Shown here piece by piece: positions 44,962 through 53,711 of a stretch of DNA of 64,000 nucleotides. Location: NCBI RefSeq assembly GCF_001307155.1, contig NZ_CP012830.1, positions 2,432,501-2,496,500 on the forward strand. The letters run 5' to 3'. Within the stretch, counting starts at the first letter, position 1; each line of letters begins with the position of its first letter. The stretch comes from Pseudomonas fluorescens. GTDB lineage: Bacteria; Pseudomonadota; Gammaproteobacteria; Pseudomonadales; Pseudomonadaceae. The position numbers were made by a program, and so were the translations under genes. The notes below the pieces were generated by a model that was not told where the DNA came from, ran no database searches, and saw only the letters and a list, made by a program, of their open reading frames with translations.

Positions 44962-45651
44962 TCACCAGTACTCGGGTTTGATTGCAGGTGCTTTGCGTGT
45001 AGGGACTCGAGAGGGAAACTGATGAGTCTCTAGCTCCTGCGCAGTGATGACCCGTCGCATCCAGTGTGAGAATTCTTTTAGAGAACCTGGAGCGGCACGC
45101 TTGAACTCAGGTCTGTGAGGTAGAACGATTCCTACGGTCATTTCAGGGAAGTCTTCTCGAATGGCTCTCAAGGCCGGTGTCATGTCGGTATCACCAGAGA
45201 CCAATATCAGTTGTTCGATGCGATCTGTCTCGCTGATGAGGGCTTGTCTGGCTGCAATGCGGTACATGCTGATTGCGATATGTACGTCTGTTTCTTTCTC
45301 TTCGAGCTTCCAGATGTCGACTTTGTCCTGACGCGACGCTCCGGTTTTTTTATCAATGAAGCGTGGGGCCTTGGCGGGCTCGAGCTGATGTCGGCCATAG
45401 TGGACACGGACATCACTGGCTTTCAGCGCTCGGACATAGGAGTCTTGGGCTTCCTTTGATACTCGGCCGCGGGTCGCAAGCTCAGGTTTGACAGACGAGG
45501 TGAAATAATCGACGGATGCCAACGTGCTGGCCGGGTTTTCTACGTAAGCGATATGGGCCAGTAGTTTCGACAAGTCCAGCCACTTGTAGGGCGTACCCGC
45601 GAGAAGGCCATAGAAAAGGTTGTAACCGTCGACGAAGAACGCTGTGCGCAC
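44962..45651 (-). CDS. NYN-domain (PIN-like) putative ribonuclease, LabA/DUF88 type
   Basis: A 229-residue soluble protein. AFFVDGYNLFYG at the N-terminus, KETDVHIAISMYRIA and LVSGDTDMTPALRAIRE contain the conserved acidic residues of the NYN/PIN-like nuclease fold (first Asp8, plus Asp residues in ETD and SGDTD). Such proteins are metal-dependent RNases or RNA-binding factors of uncertain role; some act in stress or phage defence. GTG 45651 follows AGGGA at good spacing. Between the gene and its probable promoter (TTGACG-N17-TAGCAT, minus strand, 45753-45781) lies a strong terminator, so expression may need antitermination. It converges on the efflux operon with 18 bases between them. Confidence 0.88.
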   Translation of the reverse strand: MRTAFFVDGYNLFYGLLAGTPYKWLDLSKLLAHIAYVENPASTLASVDYFTSSVKPELATRGRVSKEAQDSYVRALKASDVRVHYGRHQLEPAKAPRFIDKKTGASRQDKVDIWKLEEKETDVHIAISMYRIAARQALISETDRIEQLILVSGDTDMTPALRAIREDFPEMTVGIVLPHRPEFKRAAPGSLKEFSHWMRRVITAQELETHQFPSRVPTRKAPAIKPEYW

Positions 45652-45671
45652 AATTCCAATCCCTGAAAACG

Positions 45672-45697
45672 AAAAAACCGGCCGAAGCCGGTTTTTT
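45672..45697. terminator. Strong bidirectional terminator in the leader of the NYN gene
   Basis: AAAAAACCGGC-CGAA-GCCGGTTTTTT, an 11-base perfect stem with A and T tracts on either side. It lies 21 bases upstream of the NYN start codon and about 50 bases after the expected transcription start, so it would end most leader transcripts as a short RNA of roughly 75 nt. Confidence 0.88.
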
Positions 45698-45752
45698 CAC
45701 CCCAACTGCCAGCGAACTGAATCACTGCGTACGGGGTTGAGTAGTGGGGCCG

Positions 45753-45783
45753 ATGCTAAGTCGAGTTGACACTGACGTCAACT
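45753..45783 (-). promoter_or_regulatory. Sigma-70-type promoter with overlapping inverted repeat, upstream of the NYN gene
   Basis: On the minus strand TTGACG (45776-45781) and TAGCAT (45753-45758) are 17 bases apart. The inverted repeat AGTTGAC-ACTGAC-GTCAACT (45764-45783) covers the -35 box, a typical position for a repressor. Predicted start is near 45745. Confidence 0.6.
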
Positions 45784-45931
45784 GCAACCTAACAAAGAGA
45801 TCATGCAGGGATGGCCGACGCTCCAGCACCCGCGGTGGTTGTTTTTGCCCTAGCAGGCCATTGGCGTCAAGTCATGGCGAGCTTGGTTTTATGAGCCCAT
45901 ATTACGGTTGCGTTTGCGTCATATAGCCTGC

Positions 45932-46648
45932 CTACCGATTCTGCAAAAACACCACATACCCACGAAACCACTCGTTGTCCTTCAAATACCCCGGCTCCTC
46001 CCATTCGCCGCCCTGAATCAGCCCGACCTTGAACGGCAGGCCGAGCCTGTTCAGCCTTGGCAGGTAGGCGGCGTAGTTGGGGATGCTGTGGCGGCCCTGG
46101 TAGGTTTGCACCACCACTTCGTCGACCACGCCTTTGAGTTGGCCGATCACCTGCGGATCGGCGTGGCTGCTCCAGTCCATCAGGCCGGTGATGCTCAGGC
46201 GATACTGGGCGGGCAGGCGTTGGCGCAGGTCTTTGAGGAAGCTGACGTATTCGTCGAGGTAACGGGTGCGGGCATCGAAGTCGATCTGGATGCCGACCAC
46301 CGGGTTACCCGCTTGCTGCCAGCGCTGCACCTGCCCCAGCAATTGCTGATAGACCGGTTCCGGCCAGCGTAGCGTGTGGGCGCGGTAGGTCACCCAGACT
46401 TCGCCCTGGGTCAGGCGCGGGATAGCGATGCCTTGGGCGATGAAGCGCACGCCGCGTTGTGGCGTGCGGCGTGATTCGCTGATCTGCCCTTGCAGGATGT
46501 ACAGGGTTTTCGCCTGGGCCAGCACCGGTTGCGTGCTGACCCCGCTCCACAGCCAAAAGGCGTCGTACTCGCCGGCGTCGACGGCCGCAAGGGCCGGGGC
46601 GCTGACCAGCAGTGCGAGCAGCGCCAGGCCTTTGAGGAAATCTCTCAT
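45932..46648 (-). CDS. DUF3142 exported protein (TIM-barrel-like)
   Basis: A 238-residue protein with a Sec signal (MRDFLKGLALLALLVSAPALA). Its body fits DUF3142: YDAFWLWSGVSTQPVL, GEVWVTYRAHTLRW, NPVVGIQIDFDARTRYLDEYVSFL, LSITGLMDWSS and VDEVVVQTYQGRHSI. The strand-helix order with acidic ends (QIDFD) recalls glycoside-hydrolase-like TIM barrels, so an action on surface polysaccharide or peptidoglycan is possible but unproven. It lies three bases after the YfiO-like gene, in one operon divergent from the HlyD/M50 operon. Confidence 0.85.
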   Translation of the reverse strand: MRDFLKGLALLALLVSAPALAAVDAGEYDAFWLWSGVSTQPVLAQAKTLYILQGQISESRRTPQRGVRFIAQGIAIPRLTQGEVWVTYRAHTLRWPEPVYQQLLGQVQRWQQAGNPVVGIQIDFDARTRYLDEYVSFLKDLRQRLPAQYRLSITGLMDWSSHADPQVIGQLKGVVDEVVVQTYQGRHSIPNYAAYLPRLNRLGLPFKVGLIQGGEWEEPGYLKDNEWFRGYVVFLQNR

Positions 46649-46651
46649 GGC

Positions 46652-48820
46652 TTACCAGTAATACTGCAGCGACTTGCCCCATTGAGTATCGGCAAAAGCG
46701 CTTTTCAGCTGGCGGAACCAGGCCTTGCGCACAGCGGGTTCGACATCCTTGCCGCCGCAGCTGTTATTGCCCGAGGGCGCATAGCAGTTGATGGCGCGGA
46801 ACAGAGCGTAAGCGCGGTCTTCCTTCGGCGCTTTGGCGTTGTCGATGACCTGGCGATAACCTTCGTGCCGGGAGTAGATCTCGTCTTTGAACGCCGATCC
46901 TGTGGCACCGAGTTCGGACTTGTTGGGTTTGGCTTCCAGCGGTGAACTGTCGAGGCCATTGCGCAGGATGAACTCACCCAGGCAGTTCAGGCCTTTGGGG
47001 TTCTTGCCGTCCGCCTGAAGGGCCGCGGCAATCTCGGCGATGCTCGGGCAGTGGTAACCCGATTCAGCCTTGTCGCCCTGCCAGCGGAACATCGTCAGCG
47101 GTTGGCCGGTGCTGTAGAAATAGCCAATGCTCACACCGAGTTTGTCCGTCGACGGCTCGGCCGGCAGTCGTTTGAAGTCTTCGGCAAACTCGGCGTACTG
47201 ACTGCGCAGCAACTCTTTGTAGAGCAGCACGAACAGCGCGCTGTTGCGCTCGGTGGCGTCTGCGCCCTGGCTGAATTGCTGACGCAGCAGTGGGGCGTCG
47301 GCCACTAGCCGTTGCAGGCGATAACGCACGGCAGGTGTCTTGATCGGTGAGTCGACGGCGAACACTTTGCCCAGCCGCTGGCTGAGTTCGTAGTTGAAGG
47401 CCAGCGCCAGTTCGACCTGCTCGCGCTGCAACGGCTGTTTGACCTTGCCCAGCAACTCCAGCCACAGCGCTTCGGCTTCCGGCCATTTGTGCTGCTCATG
47501 CAGGGCAATGCCACGCAGCATCTGTTGGCTGAAGGCCAGGTAATCGAGTTTGTCCGGGACGCTGCCCGGGAGGACGTTCAGTGCCTGCTCGGGATTTTTC
47601 TCGAGGTACACCAGCACCGCAGCTTGCAGGTAGTCGTAGAGTGCTGGTTGCTGGGCAAACGAGGCTTTCTGCGCTTGCAGCGTCTTGAGGTTGAAAGGCG
47701 TCTGGTAGGTGCCGATGCTCAGCAAGTCTTTGACCGCCAGCAGCAGCGGCGCCTGAATACCGTTATCCGGCTGGGTCAGCAGTTTGCTGTCGACCTCTTC
47801 CACCAGTTCCGGCAGGGTTTTGTTGCGCTGGGCGTCAGTGGCCTGGGTGAGTTGCCAGGCGTAGTCATCGGCGAGTTTCTGATCTTCGCCGGCCAGCCAG
47901 TGCACGCGGCGGATCAGGCCTTTGGCCGACGCGCTGTACTCGCCCTGTGGATAAGTTTTCAGATAGTTGTCGAAGCCGGTTTCGGCCAATTGCAGGTTCG
48001 CGTTATCCACATGTTCGAGCGTCGGCAGGCCCATCTCGTCGAAAGCGTTTTGCTGGGCCGCGTTGAGCGCAATGCGCGCGGCCATGTACAGCGCGGTTTC
48101 CTTGAGCCAAGGCTGTTCGCTGTGGTTCAGGCTGGCGAAGGTTTGCGTGGCCTCGGCGAACTGGCCGCCATAGAACTGCGCCGCGCCGCGCAGGTACGTG
48201 AGGAAGGCTTTACCCGGTTCCGAGGTGATTGAGGCGGGCAGCAGGCTGTTCAGTTGATCGGCTTCCCAACTGCATGCGGCGAGCATCTGGAGGCGACTTT
48301 GCGCCAGGCTTTGGCGTTCTTCGGCGGGCAATTGAGTGGTTTTCAGCAGTTGCGCGAGGAACGCGGCGGCGCTCTCTTCACTGTTGCTGCGGCAGCGGCT
48401 GCCTTCGCCTTCGATGAACTGATTGCCGGCAATGGTCGAGGCTTCGTGGCTGATGCCGAGTTGGCGCAGGGGCTCATCAAGTACGGAAACCGGGGCCGAT
48501 TCAGGGGGAGGAGTAGGTGCAGGAGCTGACGGTGAGTCGAGACGTCCGAGGTCGAACGGCACCGGGCCGTAGCCGGCCTCGCGGTCAAAATCACTCAATG
48601 GCGCCGGGTTCAGCGCTAGCGCGCCTTGATCGGAGAGCAGCAAGCGCAAATTGGCGCGGCTGTCGTTGCCAGGGTTGAGGAAAGCCACATTGTTGCAGCG
48701 TCCGGCGCCGCTGAGCGACAGTTCAGGCGTACAGGCGTCCTGATCGTAGCTGGCGTGGGCCGGGAGTGCGCAGGTTGTGGCAAGTGCCAGAGCGAGGGGC
48801 GACAGAAGACCGGTACGCAT
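46652..48820 (-). CDS. Large exported TPR protein, YfiO-like
   Basis: A 722-residue protein with a Sec signal (LLSPLALALATTCALPAHA). A Pro-rich linker (PSAPAPTPPPESAP) near residue 100 precedes long helical repeats of TPR type (FAEATQTFASLNHSEQPWLKETALYMAARIAL; FDNYLKTYPQGEYSASAKGLIRRVHWL), which resemble outer-membrane-assembly lipoprotein YfiO/BamD repeats. No lipobox Cys is obvious at the signal end, so it may be periplasmic. It ends just before the DUF3142 gene and is divergent from the HlyD/M50 operon across 157 bases. A scaffold role in an envelope complex is inferred. Confidence 0.85.
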   Translation of the reverse strand: MRTGLLSPLALALATTCALPAHASYDQDACTPELSLSGAGRCNNVAFLNPGNDSRANLRLLLSDQGALALNPAPLSDFDREAGYGPVPFDLGRLDSPSAPAPTPPPESAPVSVLDEPLRQLGISHEASTIAGNQFIEGEGSRCRSNSEESAAAFLAQLLKTTQLPAEERQSLAQSRLQMLAACSWEADQLNSLLPASITSEPGKAFLTYLRGAAQFYGGQFAEATQTFASLNHSEQPWLKETALYMAARIALNAAQQNAFDEMGLPTLEHVDNANLQLAETGFDNYLKTYPQGEYSASAKGLIRRVHWLAGEDQKLADDYAWQLTQATDAQRNKTLPELVEEVDSKLLTQPDNGIQAPLLLAVKDLLSIGTYQTPFNLKTLQAQKASFAQQPALYDYLQAAVLVYLEKNPEQALNVLPGSVPDKLDYLAFSQQMLRGIALHEQHKWPEAEALWLELLGKVKQPLQREQVELALAFNYELSQRLGKVFAVDSPIKTPAVRYRLQRLVADAPLLRQQFSQGADATERNSALFVLLYKELLRSQYAEFAEDFKRLPAEPSTDKLGVSIGYFYSTGQPLTMFRWQGDKAESGYHCPSIAEIAAALQADGKNPKGLNCLGEFILRNGLDSSPLEAKPNKSELGATGSAFKDEIYSRHEGYRQVIDNAKAPKEDRAYALFRAINCYAPSGNNSCGGKDVEPAVRKAWFRQLKSAFADTQWGKSLQYYW

Positions 48821-48977
48821 GAATTGTCCTTAATCCGCAAACGCTGAAATCGAGGCCGTGATCATACCGCGCGCTGATCTCGAATTTGCAGTGCCGAGCC
48901 GCAATTTCGGGCAGTGATGGCTAATTGCTTGACGCTGGTCGAAGCTGTCTTAGACTCCGACCATCTGTCAGGGAGAC

Positions 48978-49766
48978 ATGGCTATGCGGCGTTTTCGTGG
49001 TTTGGCGTTAGGTTTGATCGGGCTGGCAGGCGTATCACAGGCGCAAACGCCCGTGCCAGACGATCCGCTCCTGGAAAGCACCAGCACAGGCAGTCATGCG
49101 ACAACCAGCAGCGAAGCCCGCGGTGTGTTGCGTGCTCGCGATCAAGCGGTGCTTGCCAGTGAACTGCCCGGCAGAATTGTCGAGTTGCCGTTCAGTGAAG
49201 GCGAGTCCTTCAAAAAGGGCGATACCCTGGCGCGGTTCGACTGTTCGGCCTTTCAGGCGCAGCTCAACGCCGCGCAGGCCGCCAGCCGGGGGGCCGGCGA
49301 AGAGTTGGCCCACAACAAACAACTCGCTTCGTTGAACTCGGTCGGGCGTTTTGAAGTGGCGCGAGCCGAAGCCAAACTCAGCGAAACCCAGGCGCAATCT
49401 CAGGTGTATCAGGTTCAGGTCAAACGCTGCAGCGTCGTCGCGCCGTTTGACGGCCAGGTCGTCGCACGCAAGGTTCAGCGTTATGAAAGCGTCGCCGCCG
49501 GTGCGCCGCTGTTGGACATCGTCGACAACCGTAGCCTGGAAATCCATCTGCTGGTGCCTTCGCGCTGGATGAGCAAGCTCAAGCCCGGGCAGACCTTCAG
49601 CTTCATCCCCGATGAAACCGGCCAGCCACTCGATGCCACGGTAAAACGCCTTGGCGCGCGAATTGACGAAGGCAGCCAGACCTTGCTGCTGGTTGCAACG
49701 GTGCCCAACGCCAGTGGCTTGCTGGCCGGGATGAGCGGCACGGCGCGCTTCGCGGAGCTCAAATGA
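48978..49766 (+). CDS. HlyD-like periplasmic adaptor (first of three)
   Basis: A 262-residue adaptor with a Sec-like N-terminus (MRRFRGLALGLIGLAGVSQAQ). Lipoyl half-motifs (LASELPGRIVELPFSEGESFKKGDTLARFDCSAFQ and VVAPFDGQVVARKVQRYESVAAGAPLLDIVD) flank a short alpha-hairpin. It is shorter than RND adaptors, which usually have 350 or more residues. ATG 48978 or ATG 48984 may be used; AGGGAG lies just upstream and fits the second better. The stop overlaps the next gene (ATGA). It begins a four-gene operon with another HlyD-like protein, an M50-HlyD fusion and a GNAT enzyme, with no pump gene beside it. Confidence 0.88.
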   Translation: MAMRRFRGLALGLIGLAGVSQAQTPVPDDPLLESTSTGSHATTSSEARGVLRARDQAVLASELPGRIVELPFSEGESFKKGDTLARFDCSAFQAQLNAAQAASRGAGEELAHNKQLASLNSVGRFEVARAEAKLSETQAQSQVYQVQVKRCSVVAPFDGQVVARKVQRYESVAAGAPLLDIVDNRSLEIHLLVPSRWMSKLKPGQTFSFIPDETGQPLDATVKRLGARIDEGSQTLLLVATVPNASGLLAGMSGTARFAELK

Positions 49767-51082
49767 ACGCGCCCGTCACGGGTGGCGCCGAGCAGGTCTT
49801 CGCGCGCTTTCTGGAGCTGGAGCGCCAGACCCGCGCCGCGCGCACTGCCGACCAACTGGCTTACAGCCTGGCCAATGACGGTCAATCCTTGTTCGGTTTT
49901 CGTCATGCGGCGCTGTTGATTGCCGGCAAGGTGCGGGCGATTACCGGTGTCAGTGCCGTGGAACCGAATGCGCCGTTTGTAGCGTTCGTCGAGCAAGCGG
50001 TGGCGCAGTTGTTCAAGCTCGAACTGGTGAAGCAGGCGCGGGTTATACCGGCCTCTGCGTTAAGCGGCCCGATTCAGGCCGACTGGCAAAGTCTTTCTGC
50101 CGCACAGGTGTTCTGGCTGCCGCTGATTGATCGCCAGGGCCAGGTATTCGGCGGTGTGTGGCTGGCTCGCGATGTACCGTGGAATCCGTCCGAGCAAGTG
50201 CTGTTGTCGCAACTCGGTGACACCTACAGTCACGCCTGGCTGGCGCTGCAACCGCGTCAACCGTGGCGCTTGCGCTGGACCCGCAAACGTCAGGTCGCCT
50301 TGGCGGCGGTGCTGGTGCTGGGCTTGTTGATTCCGGTACGCCAGTCGGTGCTGGCGCCGGCCGAAGTCGTGCCGCTCGGCGGTCGGGTGGTGGCGGCACC
50401 GTTGGATGGGGTAATCGCCGAGTTCCTGGTCAAACCCAACCAGAGCGTGAAGACTGGCGACCTGTTGCTGCGTTTCGAAGGCACCACGCTCAAAGCCCAG
50501 GCGGATGTCGCCGATCGGGCCTTGGGTGTGGCGGAAGCCGAGCTCAAGGCCAACGCCCAGCGCGCCTTTGCCGACGCCGAGTCGAGTTCGAAAATTGATT
50601 TGCTGGCCGCACGGGTCGAGCAGAAGCGTGCCGAACGCGATTACGCCCATGAACTGCTCAAACGCAGCGAAGTGCGTGCCGAGCGCGATGGCATTGCGGT
50701 GTTCGCCGACGCCGAACGCTGGACCGGCAAACCGGTGCAGACCGGCGAGCGGCTGATGGAAATCGCCGACCCGAGCCAGGCGGAGTTGCGCATCGAACTG
50801 GCGGTGGGTGATGCGATTGCACTGGAGCCGGGCGCGCAGGTGGCGCTGTTTCTCGACAGCGATCCGTTGCAACGGCATTCGGCCAGACTCGAACGCTCGG
50901 CCTATGAAGCGCAACCGACGGCCGGCGGCCAGTTGGCGTATCGGCTCGATGCCAGTTTCGAGGCCGCGCCGCCGCGTATCGGCTTGCGCGGTACGGCGAA
51001 AATCTTCGGCGATCGCGCGCCGCTGGCGCTGTACCTGTTGCGCAAGCCGCTGGCCGGCTTGCGCCAAAGTGTAGGTCTCTAG
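49763..51082 (+). CDS. HlyD-like adaptor with GAF-like N-terminal domain
   Basis: A 439-residue protein in two parts. The first about 165 residues look like a cytosolic GAF-type sensor domain (FLELERQTRAARTADQLAYSLANDG; VFWLPLIDRQGQVFGGVWLARD). After one membrane helix (about 177-193, ALAAVLVLGLLIPV) come a lipoyl domain (GGRVVAAPLDGVIAEFLVKPNQSVKTGDLLLRFEG), a coiled-coil hairpin and a beta-barrel region. A sensor-like domain on an adaptor is unusual. It overlaps the previous gene by four bases, and its stop codon directly abuts the next start (51083). It may link cytosolic state to an envelope complex. Confidence 0.86.
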   Translation: MNAPVTGGAEQVFARFLELERQTRAARTADQLAYSLANDGQSLFGFRHAALLIAGKVRAITGVSAVEPNAPFVAFVEQAVAQLFKLELVKQARVIPASALSGPIQADWQSLSAAQVFWLPLIDRQGQVFGGVWLARDVPWNPSEQVLLSQLGDTYSHAWLALQPRQPWRLRWTRKRQVALAAVLVLGLLIPVRQSVLAPAEVVPLGGRVVAAPLDGVIAEFLVKPNQSVKTGDLLLRFEGTTLKAQADVADRALGVAEAELKANAQRAFADAESSSKIDLLAARVEQKRAERDYAHELLKRSEVRAERDGIAVFADAERWTGKPVQTGERLMEIADPSQAELRIELAVGDAIALEPGAQVALFLDSDPLQRHSARLERSAYEAQPTAGGQLAYRLDASFEAAPPRIGLRGTAKIFGDRAPLALYLLRKPLAGLRQSVGL

Positions 51083-53179
51083 ATGACATTGCCCAGCCTG
51101 CGTGCCGATTTACAGTTGCAGATGGCCGCCCCGGCGCTGGACGGATCACCGCGCTGGACCTTGGCCGACCCGCTGCGTGGGCGCTACTTCAAGCTCGGTG
51201 CCGCGGCCATGCGCTTGCTGCGTCATTGGTCTTTGGGCGATCCCGAGCAAGTGCTGCGCGCCGCCAATCGCGAACCGGGCTTGCCTCTGGACGTCGCTGA
51301 GCTTGAGCAGTTGCTGAGTTTTCTGCGCGCCCACGACCTGATTTCCGCCCTTGACCCGCAACAGCGCGACAGTTATGGCCTCAAGGCCGCGGCGCAACGT
51401 CAGAGTGTCTGGCAGATCTTGCTGCATCAATACCTGTTCTTCCGGATTCCACTGTGGCGCCCCGACGCTTTCCTCAATCGTGCCTGGCCATGGCTCGCGC
51501 GTTTTGGTCCTGGAGCGCTGCGTTATGGTTTGCCGCTGACCCTGGGTCTGGGGGTATTTCTGGTATCGCGGGACTGGCAGCGCTTTATCGCGACCTTCCC
51601 GCACTTGTTCAGTCTTGGCGGTGCGTTGGCGTTCGGGGTGGCGTTGTTCTTTGCCAAGCTCTGTCATGAGTTCGGCCACGCCTTCATGGCCAAGCGCGCC
51701 GGTTGTCGGGTGCAGAGCATGGGGGTGGCGTTCATGGTGCTGCTGCCGATGTTTTACACCGACGTCAGTGACGCCTGGCGGGTCAATGATCGGCGCGCGC
51801 GGTTGCTGATCGGCGCGGGCGGGGTGCTCGCCGAGTTGCTGCTGGCGTGTATCGCCTTGCTCGCCTGGTCGCTGTTGCCGGACGGGCCGGCGCGGACGGC
51901 GGCGTTCATGCTCGCCAGCGCGACCTGGCTCACTACGCTTGCGGTCAACCTGAACCCGTTCATGCGCTTCGATGGTTATTTTTTGCTCAGCGACTTCTGG
52001 GAAGTGGACAACCTTCAGGGCCGGGCATTTGCCTTGTGTCGTTGGCGATTGCGCGAGGCGCTGTTCGGTTACGGCGCGCCGGCACCGGAGCCTTGGTCGC
52101 CGTCGATGCAGCGGCGTTTGCTGTGGTGGGGATATGGCTCGTGGCTGTGGCGCGCGGTGCTGTTTTTCGGGATTGCGCTGGCGGTGTATCACCTGTTCTT
52201 CAAGTTGTTGGGGATCTTCCTGATGATGGTCGAGCTGGTGTGGTTCATCTTCCTGCCAATTGCACGTGAATGGCGCGAATGGTGGAGCCGCCGCGAACAG
52301 GCCCATGCACCGCGGGCGTTGCTCAGTGGTCTGGGGTTGTTGGCGGTGATTGCCGTGTTGGTGTTGCCGTGGCGCAGCGCGGTGGAATTGCCGAGCATGC
52401 TCGAGGCTGGCCGGGTCAGTGCCTTGCATGCGCCGGTGGCGGCACGGGTCAAGCAGTTGAATGTCCGCGACGGGCAAATCGTCGCCCAGGGCGATGTGTT
52501 GATTGAGCTGGAGTCGCCGGACCTGGATTCGCGTCAGGCCATCGCGCGCCGGGAAATCGAGATCCAGCAATTGCAGATGCGCCGTCAGGCCGGACGCAGC
52601 GAAACCGCCGCCGATGCCGGCATCGTCGAACAGCGGCTGGCAGAGGCGGTGGCCGAATATCGCGGTTTGGCGGCGCAGCGCGAGCGCCTGCTGCTGCGGG
52701 CGCCCCAGGCCGGTCAGGTGCGCGATCTGCTGCCGCAACTGGCTGTTGGCCGCTGGTTGTCACCCAAGGAGACGCTGGCCCGGGTTGTCGAAGAGGGCGC
52801 GCGGTTGCGCGGTTATCTGGCCGAAGCCGAGCTGTGGCGGGTTGCACCCGGTGCGACGGGACGGTTTATCGCCGAGGACCCGATGCACCCGGCGGTGGCG
52901 GTCGAGTTGACTGAAATCGACACCAATGGCGCGGCGGTTGTGGATCAGGAAGCGCTGACCTCCGACCACCACGGGCCGATTGCCGTGCGCCGCGATCAGA
53001 GCCAGCGCGCCGAGCCTGTGCAAGCGCAATACGCGGTGCGGCTCAAAGTCCTCGACAGCATTGCCACCCCGGTGCAGCCATTGCGGGGGCTGGTGGTGTT
53101 GCAGGGCGGCAGTGAGTCGTTGCTGGGGACGGCCTGGCGCCGGTTGGCGGCGTTGGGCGTGAGGGAGAGTGGTTTTTAG
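51083..53179 (+). CDS. PqqD/RRE-like + M50 site-2-protease-like + HlyD-like fusion protein
   Basis: A 698-residue membrane protein with three regions. Residues 1-90 (PSLRADLQLQM...WTLADPLRGRYFKLG...LLSFLRAHDLI) resemble PqqD-type peptide-recognition domains. Residues about 140-400 are a multi-helix M50 peptidase core with the zinc motif HEFGH (195-199) and the third ligand in NPFMRFDGYFLL (Asp297). Residues about 425-698 are HlyD-like (ALHAPVAARVKQLNVRDGQIVAQGDVLIELESPDLD). Proteins of this kind are often named putative peptide zinc metalloprotease, and relatives occur with exported-peptide systems. No precursor peptide gene is seen next to it. It starts immediately after the preceding stop; the GNAT gene follows after 16 bases. 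It may cleave or thread an exported substrate. Confidence 0.88.
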   Translation: MTLPSLRADLQLQMAAPALDGSPRWTLADPLRGRYFKLGAAAMRLLRHWSLGDPEQVLRAANREPGLPLDVAELEQLLSFLRAHDLISALDPQQRDSYGLKAAAQRQSVWQILLHQYLFFRIPLWRPDAFLNRAWPWLARFGPGALRYGLPLTLGLGVFLVSRDWQRFIATFPHLFSLGGALAFGVALFFAKLCHEFGHAFMAKRAGCRVQSMGVAFMVLLPMFYTDVSDAWRVNDRRARLLIGAGGVLAELLLACIALLAWSLLPDGPARTAAFMLASATWLTTLAVNLNPFMRFDGYFLLSDFWEVDNLQGRAFALCRWRLREALFGYGAPAPEPWSPSMQRRLLWWGYGSWLWRAVLFFGIALAVYHLFFKLLGIFLMMVELVWFIFLPIAREWREWWSRREQAHAPRALLSGLGLLAVIAVLVLPWRSAVELPSMLEAGRVSALHAPVAARVKQLNVRDGQIVAQGDVLIELESPDLDSRQAIARREIEIQQLQMRRQAGRSETAADAGIVEQRLAEAVAEYRGLAAQRERLLLRAPQAGQVRDLLPQLAVGRWLSPKETLARVVEEGARLRGYLAEAELWRVAPGATGRFIAEDPMHPAVAVELTEIDTNGAAVVDQEALTSDHHGPIAVRRDQSQRAEPVQAQYAVRLKVLDSIATPVQPLRGLVVLQGGSESLLGTAWRRLAALGVRESGF

Positions 53180-53195
53180 CGCAAGGAGCATCACG

Positions 53196-53711
53196 ATGCT
53201 GAACAACAATGCCAATGCCGCAGACGGTCTGGTGGTGCGCCCTTCACGGGCAACCGATGGGCCGTTTCTGGAAAGCCTCTATCATGCGGCGCGCCCCGAT
53301 CTGCAATGGATCGACGGCGAACGCGAGCTGGTCGAGGAAGTCATCGCCCAGCAGTTTCGGGTGCAGGAGCAGGGCACCGGGGAGCACTTCCCCAACGCGA
53401 TGCATTATGTGGTCGAGAAACTCGACACCCCGATTGGCGCCTTGAGCGCCGAGTTTGGCAGCAACGAAATTCGTGTCCTGTACCTGGCGTTCATTCCGTC
53501 GGCCCGCGGCAAGGGCTATGGCCGTACGGTGCTGCAAGGCGTGCAAAAAGCCGCCGAACAGGTGCGCTGCCCGGTGAGCACGGTGGTCTGGGCCAGTAAC
53601 CCCCATGCGCGCCAGCATTATCTGGCGCTGGGGTTTCAGGTCGAGGAGCAAAGTGTCGCGGCTGAACGCCTGGTCTGGTATCCCGGCCAGCCGCAGATTC
53701 TGGTCAGTTGA
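53196..53711 (+). CDS. GNAT-family N-acetyltransferase
   Basis: A 171-residue acetyltransferase. The acetyl-CoA-binding loop is seen in LYLAFIPSARGKGYGRTVLQ (Q/R-x-x-G-x-G type), and the terminal fold element in ASNPHARQHYLALGFQVEE. ATG 53196 has AAGGAG upstream. It closes the HlyD/M50 operon and overlaps the convergent DUF6916-type gene by eight bases. The substrate is unknown; an exported peptide or protein, or a sugar for surface decoration, would fit the setting. Confidence 0.9.
   Translation: MLNNNANAADGLVVRPSRATDGPFLESLYHAARPDLQWIDGERELVEEVIAQQFRVQEQGTGEHFPNAMHYVVEKLDTPIGALSAEFGSNEIRVLYLAFIPSARGKGYGRTVLQGVQKAAEQVRCPVSTVVWASNPHARQHYLALGFQVEEQSVAAERLVWYPGQPQILVS

Noticed and set aside
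51146..52738. A 530-codon minus-strand frame within the M50-HlyD gene
   Set aside because: Shadow frame; low-complexity Gln/Arg-rich translation with no motif, opposite a gene with an intact zinc site.
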